Shown here: piece by piece, positions 1 to 8,559 of the stretch
Layout: each line of letters opens with the position of its first letter
Numbering within the stretch: the stretch's first letter is position 1
NCBI RefSeq assembly: GCF_014837065.1
Contig: NZ_JACSPP010000002.1
Coordinates: 1-64,000, forward strand
Direction of reading: 5' to 3'
Origin: Phocaeicola intestinalis
Lineage (GTDB): Bacteria; Bacteroidota; Bacteroidia; Bacteroidales; Bacteroidaceae
Length of the DNA: 64,000 nt
Program-made: the position numbers and the translations under genes
The notes under the pieces: model-generated
Databases searched by the model: none
The model's input: the letters and a program-made list of their open reading frames with translations, nothing else
What the model was told of the DNA's origin: nothing

Positions 1-193
1 CCACAAACTGGGTTACAGTACGCACCAAACAGCTCAAAAATGTGGGCTAAATTGGGAACATTAAACTGGACACCCTAATTAATAATTAACAATTAAGAAT
101 TAATAATTAATAATTAAGAACCTTGTCACGCCGGATTTGCAATCCGGCGTAATCATATAAGTCATTTATGAGCAGCGACTTATCTGGGAGCAT
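1..193. other. Left-edge noncoding stretch
   Basis: No gene is recognised here. Bases 3-50 are open in one forward frame ending in TAA, too short to assign; they may be the tail of a gene cut by the window edge. Bases 78-119 are a low-complexity run built from AATTAAT-like units. Bases 129-149 form a perfect 9-bp hairpin (CGCCGGATT, 3-base loop, AATCCGGCG) that lies just past the stop of the reverse-strand lipoprotein gene. It could stop its transcription, but no T-run follows. Confidence 0.4.
129..149 (-). terminator. GC-rich hairpin after lipoprotein gene
   Basis: Perfect 9-bp stem with the loop TGC, 45 bp beyond the stop codon of the reverse-strand gene at 194-877. There is no U-tract on either side, so it may be a 3'-end stabilising hairpin or a dispersed palindrome rather than a true intrinsic terminator. 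Confidence 0.35.
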
Positions 194-877
194 TCATTCA
201 AACAAATAATCATAATACGCCTCCTTGCCGGTGAAGGCGCTCAGCAGTTCCGCATTGCCAAGAGGTGTTTGGTGCACCCCGTTATACAGCCTGATTTCAT
301 TGCGTATCAGATTGAAATCGTCATAAAACACGGAAAGGTTCAATGCCTTCATCAGGCGCAACATCGCGTATTGAACCGTATCAGCTTTCTCTTTCATCGT
401 CTTTCTCAACGCAAGTGCATAAAGCGTATCAGCTTTCAGGAAGTCGTGCCTTGCTGTATCCCGATACCCGGCACGGTCTTCCAATGCCGCTTTCAAATGC
501 CACATATCCGCCGCTATCGAATCGGGTACATTTGTTTTCATCTTCCGCAAGAGCGGCAATAATTCTTCCATCTTCCGGCTCCGAAGCAGGTAGATGTATT
601 TGCTCAGGTAAGCTTTCTTTAGCGAAGGGCACATCAGCAGCGCGTCATCCAGCTTTTGCCGGACAAGCGAGTCATGCCGGCATACACGCGGATTCTCCCG
701 GTCGACCGGCATATACCAGAAAGCCGAATCGGCACGCATCAGGCTGTCTGCTTCCTTCAGCAAACGCTCTGCCATCTCCTGATTAGGCACAACGGAAGGC
801 TTCCTCTGTCCGCACGAAAAGAGGGAAAGCAAAACAAACAAAAGCAGTATGTCGCGAACGGTATGCATAAGTTTCAT
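194..877 (-). CDS. Hypothetical lipoprotein, 227 aa
   Basis: The product begins with a short basic N-terminus, a hydrophobic stretch and the lipobox-like LFSC (Cys about residue 22), so it is predicted to be a lipid-anchored envelope protein. The rest is helical and charged, with alternating Leu/Ala and Lys/Arg/Asp spacing that resembles TPR-like helical repeats, but no domain is recognised with certainty. The start is supported by a promoter: TTG at 918-920 and TACTTTTG at 890-897 on the reverse strand, 20 bp apart, placing transcription just before the ATG at 877. It diverges from the acetyltransferase at 938. Function is unknown. Confidence 0.75.
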   Translation of the reverse strand: MKLMHTVRDILLLFVLLSLFSCGQRKPSVVPNQEMAERLLKEADSLMRADSAFWYMPVDRENPRVCRHDSLVRQKLDDALLMCPSLKKAYLSKYIYLLRSRKMEELLPLLRKMKTNVPDSIAADMWHLKAALEDRAGYRDTARHDFLKADTLYALALRKTMKEKADTVQYAMLRLMKALNLSVFYDDFNLIRNEIRLYNGVHQTPLGNAELLSAFTGKEAYYDYLFE

Positions 878-889
878 TCTTTCTCAGAA

Positions 890-920
890 CAAAAGTAAAC
901 AAAAAGAATTATCTTTGCAA
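890..920. promoter_or_regulatory. Overlapping divergent promoters
   Basis: The reverse-strand promoter has TTG (918-920, read on the reverse strand) 20 bp from TACTTTTG (890-897), a close match to the Bacteroidetes -33/-7 pattern. The forward -7 box TATCTTTG is at 910-917, directly abutting the reverse -33 box. The two -7 boxes are 12 bp apart, so polymerase bound to one should block the other. Forward transcription serves the GNAT gene at 938, reverse the lipoprotein at 194-877. Confidence 0.6.
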
Positions 921-937
921 CAAAATGCCAAAAAGAA

Positions 938-1420
938 ATGATTCGGAAAGTTGAACTTCAAGACGCCCACGCTTTAGCGGACATTTACAATCATTATATC
1001 GCGCACAGCACTGCCACTTTCGACATCCGTCCTATCGGTGAAGAAGAGATGCGTAAACGGATTGCCACCCTATCCGCCTGCCATCCGTATTTCGTATGCG
1101 AAGAAGAAGGGAAAATCGCCGGTTATTGCTATGCACACCCTTGGAAAGAGAAAGACGCTTACAGCCGGACATTGGAAACAACGGTCTATCTGGCACCGGG
1201 ACAAGAGCGGAAAGGCATCGGAACACAACTGATGCGCCAACTGATTGACGAATGCCGACGCTCCGAAGTCCATTCGCTCATCGCCTGCATCACCGAAGAC
1301 AACCAAGCCAGCTGCCTTTTTCACGAACGGTTAGGCTTTACCCAAGTGTCCCATTTCAAGGAAGCGGGCTTCAAGTTCGGCAAGTGGGTGGGGATTATCG
1401 ATTATCAGCTCATCCTATAG
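938..1420 (+). CDS. GNAT N-acetyltransferase, phosphinothricin acetyltransferase-like
   Basis: A 160-aa single-domain GNAT enzyme expected to move an acetyl group from acetyl-CoA to an amine. The N-terminus MIRKVELQDAHALADIYN followed by HYIAHSTATFDI is typical of the Pat/Bar (phosphinothricin N-acetyltransferase) branch. The acetyl-CoA loop is visible as QERKGIGTQL (about residues 88-97), with the downstream NQASCLFHERLGF motif. Many chromosomal members of this branch act on amino acid analogues such as methionine sulfoximine; the actual substrate cannot be read from sequence. A TATCTTTG -7 box at 910-917 places the transcript start about 14 bp before the ATG. The next gene has its own promoter starting right at this stop codon. 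Confidence 0.85.
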   Translation: MIRKVELQDAHALADIYNHYIAHSTATFDIRPIGEEEMRKRIATLSACHPYFVCEEEGKIAGYCYAHPWKEKDAYSRTLETTVYLAPGQERKGIGTQLMRQLIDECRRSEVHSLIACITEDNQASCLFHERLGFTQVSHFKEAGFKFGKWVGIIDYQLIL

Positions 1421-1451
1421 TTGGCAACTTCAACTAAATTTACTAACTTTG
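1421..1451 (+). promoter_or_regulatory. Promoter of the SusR-like regulator
   Basis: TTG at 1421-1423 is followed after 20 bp by TAACTTTG at 1444-1451, an excellent Bacteroidetes -33/-7 pair. It begins immediately after the stop codon of the GNAT gene and leads to the ATG at 1469, giving a leader of roughly 10 bases. It rules out the in-frame upstream start at 1421, which would lie within the promoter. Confidence 0.7.
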
Positions 1452-1468
1452 CGAAAATACCTTCCGCT

Positions 1469-3121
1469 ATGAAACATGACACCTTATTAAATAGATACTT
1501 AAAAACGCAGATTCACGTTTACTTCCTATTCGGCATCTTCCTATTATTGCCGGCATCCCTTTCCGCCTCTTCCGGCAAAGAACGCCAAATTTCGTTATTG
1601 GAGAAAGCCGAACAAGAGCTGTATACCAATCCGCAACTTGCCGTCTACTACACTTTAGGCGCGCAGGATTCTATCCATTCCGCATTAGGACAGGCTCAAG
1701 CACTCTACGTCTATGCCCAAGCCGAGAAACTTTTAGGGAATTTCGACAATTGCATTCAGGCATTATACGAAGCGGAGTCTAAGCTTCCTTCCAAAGAAAT
1801 CAAACTAAGAGGAAACATCTACAACCTAATGAGCCTGGGATACTGCAACCTGGGCGACTATAGCAAAGCCATCGACCTGAGCAACGATGCCATCGCATTG
1901 TTCCAGACCGAGCAAGACTCGCTCAACCTTGCCTTATGCTACAACAACCGGGGCATCATCCACACCTACATCAATGAATACCAGCAAGCCGACCGGTTCC
2001 TGAAAAAAGCCCTGGAACTCAACCGTTCTTCGCACGACCTGAAACGCATTGCCGCCAATCTGAACAACCTGTGCCTCTACAAAGGGAATATCAAAGAACA
2101 ACTGAAATGGATAAACGAAGCCATTGTCATCAACAAAAACCTGAATGCCAAATGGTCGCTAAGCGAGAACTATAACAACCTGGGAAAACTCTACATATAT
2201 GCAGGCAAATACTCCCAAGCGATAGATGCCTTAAAGACCGCCTACCGGATTGCATCCGAAGTAGGCGCCAAAGGGCTGATGTGTGACAATTACGAATATG
2301 CCGCACAAGCCTACAACGCCATCGGGAACTATCAAATGGCTTACCAAAAACAAGCCGCCCTCACCGAACTGAGCAAAGAGATACAGAACACCAACAAGCT
2401 GCGCTCGGTAGAGCAACGCATCGCACAGGAAAAAATGTCCGCCCTCCAGCAAAAGGAAAGGCAGAAACAACAGGAATACGAAATAGCCACGCTCCAGCGA
2501 AACTTCATCACGTTCCTCGTCATTATTGTCCTGCTTACCGTAATCGGCACCTTGTTGTTCCAGCGTTACAAGCGTAAGAAAAAGCTGCAATTGCTCAACG
2601 CCCAATACCGCATCGAACAATCGGAACATGAAATAGCCAAACTGAAAATGCAACAACAAAAAGCGGATTTGGAAAACGCACAACAGGCTTTGGAAACCAA
2701 CAAGCAAGAGACCATGAACTTTGCCGTATTCCTGCAAAGCCGCAACGAACTGCTCGACAAAATCCAGGAACAAGTGCGCCAAAGCTACCGCATGGAACAC
2801 TCGGAACTGATTGCCCACCTGAAGAAACTAAACGCGTTTATCAAACAATACCAGACTACAAACAAAGCCAACAGCACTACTCTGCAAACCATCGATGAGA
2901 AAAGCCAGGAGTTTCTGGCACACCTGACGGAACGGCATCCCAACCTGACACAAGGCGAAAAACACCTTGCCAGCCTGCTGCGTGTAAACCTTTCGACCAA
3001 AGAAATCGCCATGCTGACCGGCAACACGCCTAAGACCATCAACATGAACCGCTACCGCCTGCGCAAGTCATTGGGGCTTTCCGGAGAAGACGATTTAATC
3101 CAATACATCCAAAGCATCTGA
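1469..3121 (+). CDS. SusR-like membrane TPR regulator with LuxR-type HTH
   Basis: A 550-aa membrane-spanning regulator. Order of parts: N-terminal signal or anchor (about residues 14-32), a periplasmic TPR array with repeated Y-x-x-x-G-x-Y/A-I-x-L helices (about 60-310), a transmembrane segment (FITFLVIIVLL, about 346-364), a long Gln/Glu/Lys coiled coil, and a C-terminal LuxR-like helix-turn-helix (LSTKEIAMLTGNTPKTINMN, about 507-526). SusR of the starch system and its paralogues share this plan and bind oligosaccharide outside while activating a neighbouring susC promoter inside. This gene precedes a SusC/SusD pair on the same strand, so it is inferred to be that operon's regulator. The start at 1469 is chosen because the promoter overlaps the earlier in-frame start. 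Confidence 0.8.
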   Translation: MKHDTLLNRYLKTQIHVYFLFGIFLLLPASLSASSGKERQISLLEKAEQELYTNPQLAVYYTLGAQDSIHSALGQAQALYVYAQAEKLLGNFDNCIQALYEAESKLPSKEIKLRGNIYNLMSLGYCNLGDYSKAIDLSNDAIALFQTEQDSLNLALCYNNRGIIHTYINEYQQADRFLKKALELNRSSHDLKRIAANLNNLCLYKGNIKEQLKWINEAIVINKNLNAKWSLSENYNNLGKLYIYAGKYSQAIDALKTAYRIASEVGAKGLMCDNYEYAAQAYNAIGNYQMAYQKQAALTELSKEIQNTNKLRSVEQRIAQEKMSALQQKERQKQQEYEIATLQRNFITFLVIIVLLTVIGTLLFQRYKRKKKLQLLNAQYRIEQSEHEIAKLKMQQQKADLENAQQALETNKQETMNFAVFLQSRNELLDKIQEQVRQSYRMEHSELIAHLKKLNAFIKQYQTTNKANSTTLQTIDEKSQEFLAHLTERHPNLTQGEKHLASLLRVNLSTKEIAMLTGNTPKTINMNRYRLRKSLGLSGEDDLIQYIQSI

Positions 3122-3219
3122 TTCTTCCCTTATATCCTGCACAATACAGATTCGTGTATGTTGTATACGCCACATGACCCAACCATGCATGGTATAAACC
3201 ATACTCAGATTAGTTAAAA

Positions 3220-3338
3220 GGTTACCGTTATTATCTTCTTGCTTCAACGCAGATAGCTTCGTCTGGTGTAAGATTAATAATCTTCCGCTTGTAAGATTAA
3301 TAATCTTGCAGCCTGAAGATTAATAATCTTACAGCGGA
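3220..3338 (+). repeat. Repeat with three 23-bp palindromic units, copy 1
   Basis: The palindrome AAGATTAATAATCTT occurs at 3270-3284, 3293-3307 and 3316-3330, with an exact 23-bp period and variable 8-bp spacers. The preceding 50 bp (GTTATTATCTTCTTGCTTCA onward) together with the first unit and part of the second are repeated in inverse orientation at 16192-16274, with a small indel. It is noncoding and bounds the SusCD operon on its left. Confidence 0.75.
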
Positions 3339-3469
3339 TGCACCTATATGCGCTTGCCGCCGCACCTATATCCGCCGGCTTCCGCAACCGGCTGCGTCTT
3401 GCAATGATATTATCTGGAAAAGGGGTTGCCAGGAACTGTTTCTTGGATTTTGCTCCTCATGTCCCGAGA

Positions 3470-3485
3470 ACGATGTGCACATCGT
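3470..3485. repeat. Palindrome ACGATGTGCACATCGT
   Basis: Perfect 16-bp palindrome. A longer version, a perfect 28-bp palindrome with the same core, lies at 63754-63781, so this looks like a dispersed palindromic repeat. Here the arms are broken by a mismatch outside the core. Confidence 0.6.
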
Positions 3486-3579
3486 CTCTACATCCAATGA
3501 GAGATTATTGAATATGAATGAATCTCTGCCGCAACCTTTATCTTCCTCACCTGACCGAAATATAAATGAAATATAGATT

Positions 3580-3676
3580 TGTAGATATAGAATAAGCCTC
3601 GTATAAGTTAATTATCAATACATTATGAAATATCATGTAGATATAAATATCAGTCAAATTCCAGATTTGTAGACAC
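3580..3676 (+). promoter_or_regulatory. Candidate operator repeats upstream of susC
   Basis: TGTAGATATA occurs at 3580-3589 and 3636-3645, and a third partial copy TGTAGACA at 3669-3676. The first and third also share the 11-mer AGATTTGTAGA (3575-3585, 3663-3673). They lie 40-140 bp upstream of the susC -7 box, a plausible place for activator binding. That the SusR-like regulator binds them is inference only. Confidence 0.3.
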
Positions 3677-3717
3677 TTTATAGCCAGTAAAGATTATTCC
3701 TTACATGCACGATTTGA

Positions 3718-3725
3718 TATATTTG
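3718..3725 (+). promoter_or_regulatory. susC -7 box TATATTTG
   Basis: Exact match to TAnnTTTG, 59 bp before the SusC ATG. No TTG lies at the usual -33 distance, which fits a promoter that depends on an activator. Confidence 0.5.
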
Positions 3726-3784
3726 TCCAGCCAAACAAAAAAACACAAGGCACAATTTAAACCTTAATATAAACCAAAAACACA

Positions 3785-6700
3785 ATGAAAGAAAGGAATC
3801 ATTTGAAAGCATGGCAATGGATTTTCTTGCTGGCTTTACTGCTCCCGGCAGCGGGATTCGCGCAGACCATTCAAGTGAAAGGTACAGTACTCGACGGCTC
3901 AGGCATGACCGTTATCGGAGCAAGCGTACTGGAAAAAGGAACAACCAACGGTGTCATTACAGACATAGACGGTAACTTTACCTTAAATGTATCGCCTACG
4001 GGCACGTTGGTAATCTCTTATGTCGGGTTCAAAACCCAGGAAATTCCAATCAACAACCAGACTTCGTTTAATGTGACTTTGGCAGAAGACACCGAAATAC
4101 TGGACGAAGTAGTCGTTATCGGTTACGGTACGATGAAGAAGAGCGACATGACCGGAGCGATTTCATCGGTTAAATCAGATGAATTGCTGAAACGTGCCAC
4201 TACCAGCCCTACCGAAGCCTTACAAGGCAAAGTTGCCGGTGTAAGCGTATTGAAATCGGGAGGTAACGCAGGCGCAGGCATTTCTGTAAAAATCCGTGGT
4301 ATCAAGACAATGGGTGATAATGAACCGCTTTATATCATTGACGGTTATCCGGGCGACATCAACGCTATCAACCCGCAAGATATCGAATCCATGGAAATCT
4401 TGAAAGACGGTGCCGCAGCTGCTATCTATGGTTCTGTGGCTGCCAATGGTGTAATCTTGGTAACGACCAAAAACGGTAAGAAAGGAGAAACAAAAGTCAC
4501 ATTCAACACTTACCTGACTTTCAATAGTGCTGCTAAAACAAATGAAATGTTGGATGCTGACGGTTGGTTGAAAGTAACAGATATGATGTATGAAAATGCT
4601 GGAGAAGCTTTGCCTAATTACATCATTAAAAATTCTGACGGAAGTCTGAAAAACCCCACCGGATATAACACAGACTGGCAAGACCAAGCTTTGCGCAACG
4701 CTATGTCTCAAAACTATTATGTCAATGTAACCGGAGGATCTGAAAACGCAAGCTACTCTTTGTCATACGGTCACGCTGATGAAGAAGGTATTTTCTTAGG
4801 CAATGAATACGTACAAGACAATGCCCGTCTGAAAGTAAATATGTCTAAATACATTTTCGATTTTGACGCTACATTGAATTTCAAGGCTACACAAAACCAA
4901 CAGCCTCAATATTCTTTGAGACAGATGTACTCTATCACTCCTTTGGTGCCTGTATATGATGAAAACCAACCATCGGGCTATGGCCTTACACAAATGACGG
5001 TAGGAAACCAAACTTATACATTCCCTACTTACAATAATATCATGGCAGACCAACATTTCAATCAAGAAAAAACAAATGGTTATGATATTACCGGTAACAT
5101 AGGTTTAGGAATCCATTTAGCACCTTGGCTGACATTTAAAACAACCTATCAATACAACGGTTATTATTCAGTCACAAGATCACATACAGAAGCCTATACA
5201 TCCAACATTCAAGGAGCGGTTAAGTTCCCATCAAATTCAGAAAGCAACTCTTATTTCTATTCTCATACATTTGAGAATGTATTGACTTTCATGAAAGATT
5301 TTGATAAACACTCGGTTACAGCCATGGTAGGTAGCTCTATCATTGCTTACCGAAACGATGAAAGTTCTGTCGGTGTAGAAGGAAAGAACTCTAATGATGA
5401 ACCTGCTGGATTCTTCGATCCGCACAATCCTACTATCAATGCCGGTATTGGAGGAACATTCAGCGGTAGCGGTACATTCTACAACTACAACCGTGCATCT
5501 TTCTTCGGACGTTTAAATTACTCTTTTAACGACCGTTATCTTTTGCAAGCCACTGTACGTGCAGACGGTTCGTCTAAATTCGGCAAAAACAACCGTTGGG
5601 GTGTATTCCCTTCGGTAGCAGTCGGTTGGAGAATCAGTGAAGAAGATTTCTTCCCCAAGAACACAATCATCAGCAACTTGAAATTCCGTGCAAGCTGGGG
5701 ACGCTTAGGTAATGAGAATGCTTTAGGCTATTATTACGCCCCCACCATGACACAAGACAACACGCAATGGATGAGTTACATACAAGGAGGTATGCCTTGG
5801 CCGGGTATGTCAAACCTATACTTAGTCAATGATGACCTCCGTTGGGAAACGACAGATACAAAAAACATCGGTTTCGACTTTGGTCTTTTCAGCAATCATC
5901 TGACCGGTACAATCAACTATTACTACAATACGACTACCGATCTTTTGATAGAAAAGGTTATGCCACCCTCAGCTGGTATTTATAACCCGACTGTAAATGT
6001 AGGCAAGATGCGCAATAGCGGATTCGAATTGGAATTAAATTACGCAAACAATGTTGGCGGATTCGACTATAACATCGGATTCAACCTGTCTACTATCAGC
6101 AACGAAATGATTAAGGCAGACCCGAACCAAGTTTTATACGGATCAGCACTTAAAGATGCCGGACACTTTGCCACCCAAACACTGGAAGGCTATCCAGTAG
6201 GCGCCTTCTTCTTGTATCAAACAGACGGTTTATTCCAAAGTGATGCAGAAGCTGAAGCTTATAATAAGGAACATGGTACTTGGATTACGGATGCTAACGG
6301 AAATAAAGAATGGGCAGGCATTCAACCCAATGCAAAAGGCGGTGATATCCGTTTCAAAGACATAAACGGTGACGGCGTACTCGATGCAAAAGATAAAGTC
6401 TACAGCGGTTCCGGTATTCCCAAAGTAGAAGCGAACCTCTCATTCAGCGGTTCATATAAAGGCTTCGACCTTTCTTTCCAATTGGGAAGCGCTTGGGGAC
6501 ACAAGCTATACAATGCCAACCGCATTTATACAGAAGGCATGGATGCAGGAGCAAACCAATTGACAACGACCTTGGATGCATGGACCCCGGATAACACAAA
6601 TACAGATATGCCGAGAGCCGTATTAGGAGACCCGAACAACAACACACGCGAGTCAACCCGTTATTTGGAAAACGGAAACTTCGTCCGTATGCGCCAACTG

Positions 6701-6910
6701 CAATTGGGATATACTTTCCCAACTGACTGGATGAAAAAGCTATACATCGAAAGATGCCGTCTGTATGTAAGCGGAGAGAACCTGTTTACCATCACTAACT
6801 ATTCAGGCAACGATCCGGAATTCTCATCTTCCATCTTGAATACAGGTGTAGATTCGTTCGTTTATCCGTTCACACGTTCCTATGTAGTAGGTTTACAAGT
6901 AACATTCTAA
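3785..6910 (+). CDS. SusC-family TonB-dependent outer-membrane receptor
   Basis: A 1041-aa SusC-type channel that imports oligosaccharides across the outer membrane using TonB energy. Signal peptide about residues 1-26 (ending AAGFAQ). A carboxypeptidase-regulatory-like domain follows (VKGTVLDGSGMTVIGASV to about residue 105). A TonB-box-like EVVVIGYGT leads into the plug, which carries the SusC hallmark EPLYIIDG. The remaining 800 residues are the beta-barrel, ending in the aromatic-terminated VVGLQVTF expected of an outer-membrane barrel. The 23-bp gap to SusD and shared strand indicate one operon. Driven by the -7 box at 3718. The substrate cannot be read from SusC itself; the downstream GH2 and GH63 enzymes suggest a mixed glycan. 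Confidence 0.95.
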   Translation: MKERNHLKAWQWIFLLALLLPAAGFAQTIQVKGTVLDGSGMTVIGASVLEKGTTNGVITDIDGNFTLNVSPTGTLVISYVGFKTQEIPINNQTSFNVTLAEDTEILDEVVVIGYGTMKKSDMTGAISSVKSDELLKRATTSPTEALQGKVAGVSVLKSGGNAGAGISVKIRGIKTMGDNEPLYIIDGYPGDINAINPQDIESMEILKDGAAAAIYGSVAANGVILVTTKNGKKGETKVTFNTYLTFNSAAKTNEMLDADGWLKVTDMMYENAGEALPNYIIKNSDGSLKNPTGYNTDWQDQALRNAMSQNYYVNVTGGSENASYSLSYGHADEEGIFLGNEYVQDNARLKVNMSKYIFDFDATLNFKATQNQQPQYSLRQMYSITPLVPVYDENQPSGYGLTQMTVGNQTYTFPTYNNIMADQHFNQEKTNGYDITGNIGLGIHLAPWLTFKTTYQYNGYYSVTRSHTEAYTSNIQGAVKFPSNSESNSYFYSHTFENVLTFMKDFDKHSVTAMVGSSIIAYRNDESSVGVEGKNSNDEPAGFFDPHNPTINAGIGGTFSGSGTFYNYNRASFFGRLNYSFNDRYLLQATVRADGSSKFGKNNRWGVFPSVAVGWRISEEDFFPKNTIISNLKFRASWGRLGNENALGYYYAPTMTQDNTQWMSYIQGGMPWPGMSNLYLVNDDLRWETTDTKNIGFDFGLFSNHLTGTINYYYNTTTDLLIEKVMPPSAGIYNPTVNVGKMRNSGFELELNYANNVGGFDYNIGFNLSTISNEMIKADPNQVLYGSALKDAGHFATQTLEGYPVGAFFLYQTDGLFQSDAEAEAYNKEHGTWITDANGNKEWAGIQPNAKGGDIRFKDINGDGVLDAKDKVYSGSGIPKVEANLSFSGSYKGFDLSFQLGSAWGHKLYNANRIYTEGMDAGANQLTTTLDAWTPDNTNTDMPRAVLGDPNNNTRESTRYLENGNFVRMRQLQLGYTFPTDWMKKLYIERCRLYVSGENLFTITNYSGNDPEFSSSILNTGVDSFVYPFTRSYVVGLQVTF

Positions 6911-6933
6911 TCATTTATAAAACAGCATACAAG

Positions 6934-8466
6934 ATGAAAAAGATATTATATATGGCATCATTAGCATTGACATTTGCATTTGCTGGATGCGATGACTTTC
7001 TGACAGTTGAATCGCCTGATTTCTCCACCGAAATTTACTGGAGAGACAAGTCAGACGTTGAAGCCGGACTTTCCGCTGTATATGGCCAATTGGAAAACCG
7101 TACTTCTAATTACGGTTTTGCCGAACACAAATATCCGGTAGAAACTTTCCGTGGTGACGATGTAGCTATAGGCGATGACATCAACAACTATCCGGACATG
7201 AAAGACCTATATGAGTATACATACACCAACGAAAATGCCACGACCAAGGAATACTGGATGAATAACTACAACGGTATCAACTATGCAAACAACGTGATTT
7301 TCGGTATCGATAAAGTACAAACTTCCGGAGAAAAAATGAGTGATGAAGACTATAACCATTTAATGGGAGAAGCCGTTTTCTTAAGAGCTTATTATCACTT
7401 CAAACTCATTTTGAATTGGGAAGACATCATTATCCGAGACGAATACCTAACCAGTGAAGAACAAGTACACAAAGCCATCAGTCCGCGTATTGATTGCTGG
7501 GACTTCATTTGCACCGAACTTGAAAAAGCCGCAAATCTGCTTCCTGAGACTCGTCCTTCAACTGAAACAGGACGTGTAACAAAAGACGTAGCATACGCTT
7601 ACTTAGGCTGGTCGTACTTAACTCGTGCATACGAAGAGACAGACAAGAAAGACACCTATTTAAGTCAAGCCATTGCCGCATTCAATAATGTAAAACATGC
7701 AGCATTAGAGCCTGATTTTGAAAGCATGTTTAATGGAACGAACAAGAACTGCCAAGAATCTATATTTGAACTGCAATTCACCAATATTACTTCCGATGGA
7801 GCTTACCACAAACACGTTATGCACTATTGGGTAGCAGCTCCTTCCATGGGAGGTTGGGATGAAATCAGAGTCAGTCCAATGATGTACAATGAATTCTTGA
7901 AAGAAGGAAAAATTGCCAACAACAATACGCAATATGATGCCCGTGCTTACGCTTCGATGATATTTGACGATGCATATTATGCAGCTGATAATTCCATCTT
8001 CGGAGAATACAACTATGCAGATTGTTTCCCCAGCGGCTCTAAAACGGCTTATTGCTTCAAAAAACTAATGCCGTCTACGTATGAAGAATTTGCCCAATCA
8101 TCAGTCTATACCAATGTACCCTTAATGCGGTATGCCAATGTCATGCTGATGAAAGCTGAAGCCCTTAACGAACAAGGGACAGAAGCCGGACGTACTGAAG
8201 CCATTAACTTAATCAATGAAATCAGAAGCGTGCATGGCAAATTACCACCCATGGAAGGCAACTCATACGAAGCTGTAAAAGCACAAATCGAGCACGAACG
8301 TTTAGTAGAGTTTTCAATGGAGTGCTATCGTTTCTATGATTTGCGCCGTTGGGGCAAACTGGAAGAAGCCATGAAAACTGATGATAGAAGTAATTTCAAC
8401 ATCAGTGAAGACCAATTCTTACCCATACCATTAATGGAAAGCCAAAGCAATAATGATGTAAATTAA
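6934..8466 (+). CDS. SusD/RagB-family surface glycan-binding lipoprotein
   Basis: A 510-aa lipoprotein partner of the SusC channel, expected to cap the barrel and bind glycan. Lipobox FAGC (Cys about residue 19), then the SusD start pattern DDFLTVESPDFSTEIYW. TPR-like helices follow, with the typical FLRAYYHFKLI segment (about residues 149-159), RLVEFSMECYRFYDLRRWG (about 453-471) and the terminal FLPIP motif. The protein stops 11 residues after FLPIP, without the usual final Q-N-P-G-Y/W, so the extreme C-terminus is slightly short for the family. A strong hairpin lies downstream (8484-8529), which may reduce expression of later genes in the operon. Confidence 0.93.
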   Translation: MKKILYMASLALTFAFAGCDDFLTVESPDFSTEIYWRDKSDVEAGLSAVYGQLENRTSNYGFAEHKYPVETFRGDDVAIGDDINNYPDMKDLYEYTYTNENATTKEYWMNNYNGINYANNVIFGIDKVQTSGEKMSDEDYNHLMGEAVFLRAYYHFKLILNWEDIIIRDEYLTSEEQVHKAISPRIDCWDFICTELEKAANLLPETRPSTETGRVTKDVAYAYLGWSYLTRAYEETDKKDTYLSQAIAAFNNVKHAALEPDFESMFNGTNKNCQESIFELQFTNITSDGAYHKHVMHYWVAAPSMGGWDEIRVSPMMYNEFLKEGKIANNNTQYDARAYASMIFDDAYYAADNSIFGEYNYADCFPSGSKTAYCFKKLMPSTYEEFAQSSVYTNVPLMRYANVMLMKAEALNEQGTEAGRTEAINLINEIRSVHGKLPPMEGNSYEAVKAQIEHERLVEFSMECYRFYDLRRWGKLEEAMKTDDRSNFNISEDQFLPIPLMESQSNNDVN

Positions 8467-8483
8467 AAACTAAACAACAAATG

Positions 8484-8529
8484 AACAGCAGGATCGCATA
8501 AAATGCTAGCCACTATTGCTCCTGCTGTT
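8484..8529 (+). terminator. Hairpin between susD and next lipoprotein gene
   Basis: Perfect 10-bp inverted repeat AACAGCAGGA (8484-8493) and TCCTGCTGTT (8520-8529), followed by TTTTCAATATTT. It begins 17 bp after the SusD stop. It could be a terminator or an attenuator that sets SusCD above the later genes. No TAnnTTTG box was seen between it and the next ATG. Confidence 0.5.
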
Positions 8530-8559
8530 TTCAATATTTAACATTAAAAATATTTACGC

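Larger units (their letters stand above)
3122..3784. other. 663-bp intergenic region before susC
   Basis: No protein gene seen. In order it holds: an 80-bp repeat (3220-3299) found inverted at 16192-16274; three 23-bp units starting with the palindrome AAGATTAATAATCTT (3270-3338); a 16-bp palindrome ACGATGTGCACATCGT (3470-3485); an AT-rich tract with three TGTAGAYA motifs (3580, 3636, 3669); and a -7 box TATATTTG (3718-3725) followed by a leader of about 50 bases up to the susC ATG. Confidence 0.6.

Noticed and set aside
269-898. Forward-strand reading frames opposite the first lipoprotein gene
   Set aside because: They have no promoter, no signal sequence and unnatural composition; they are shadows of the reverse-strand gene.
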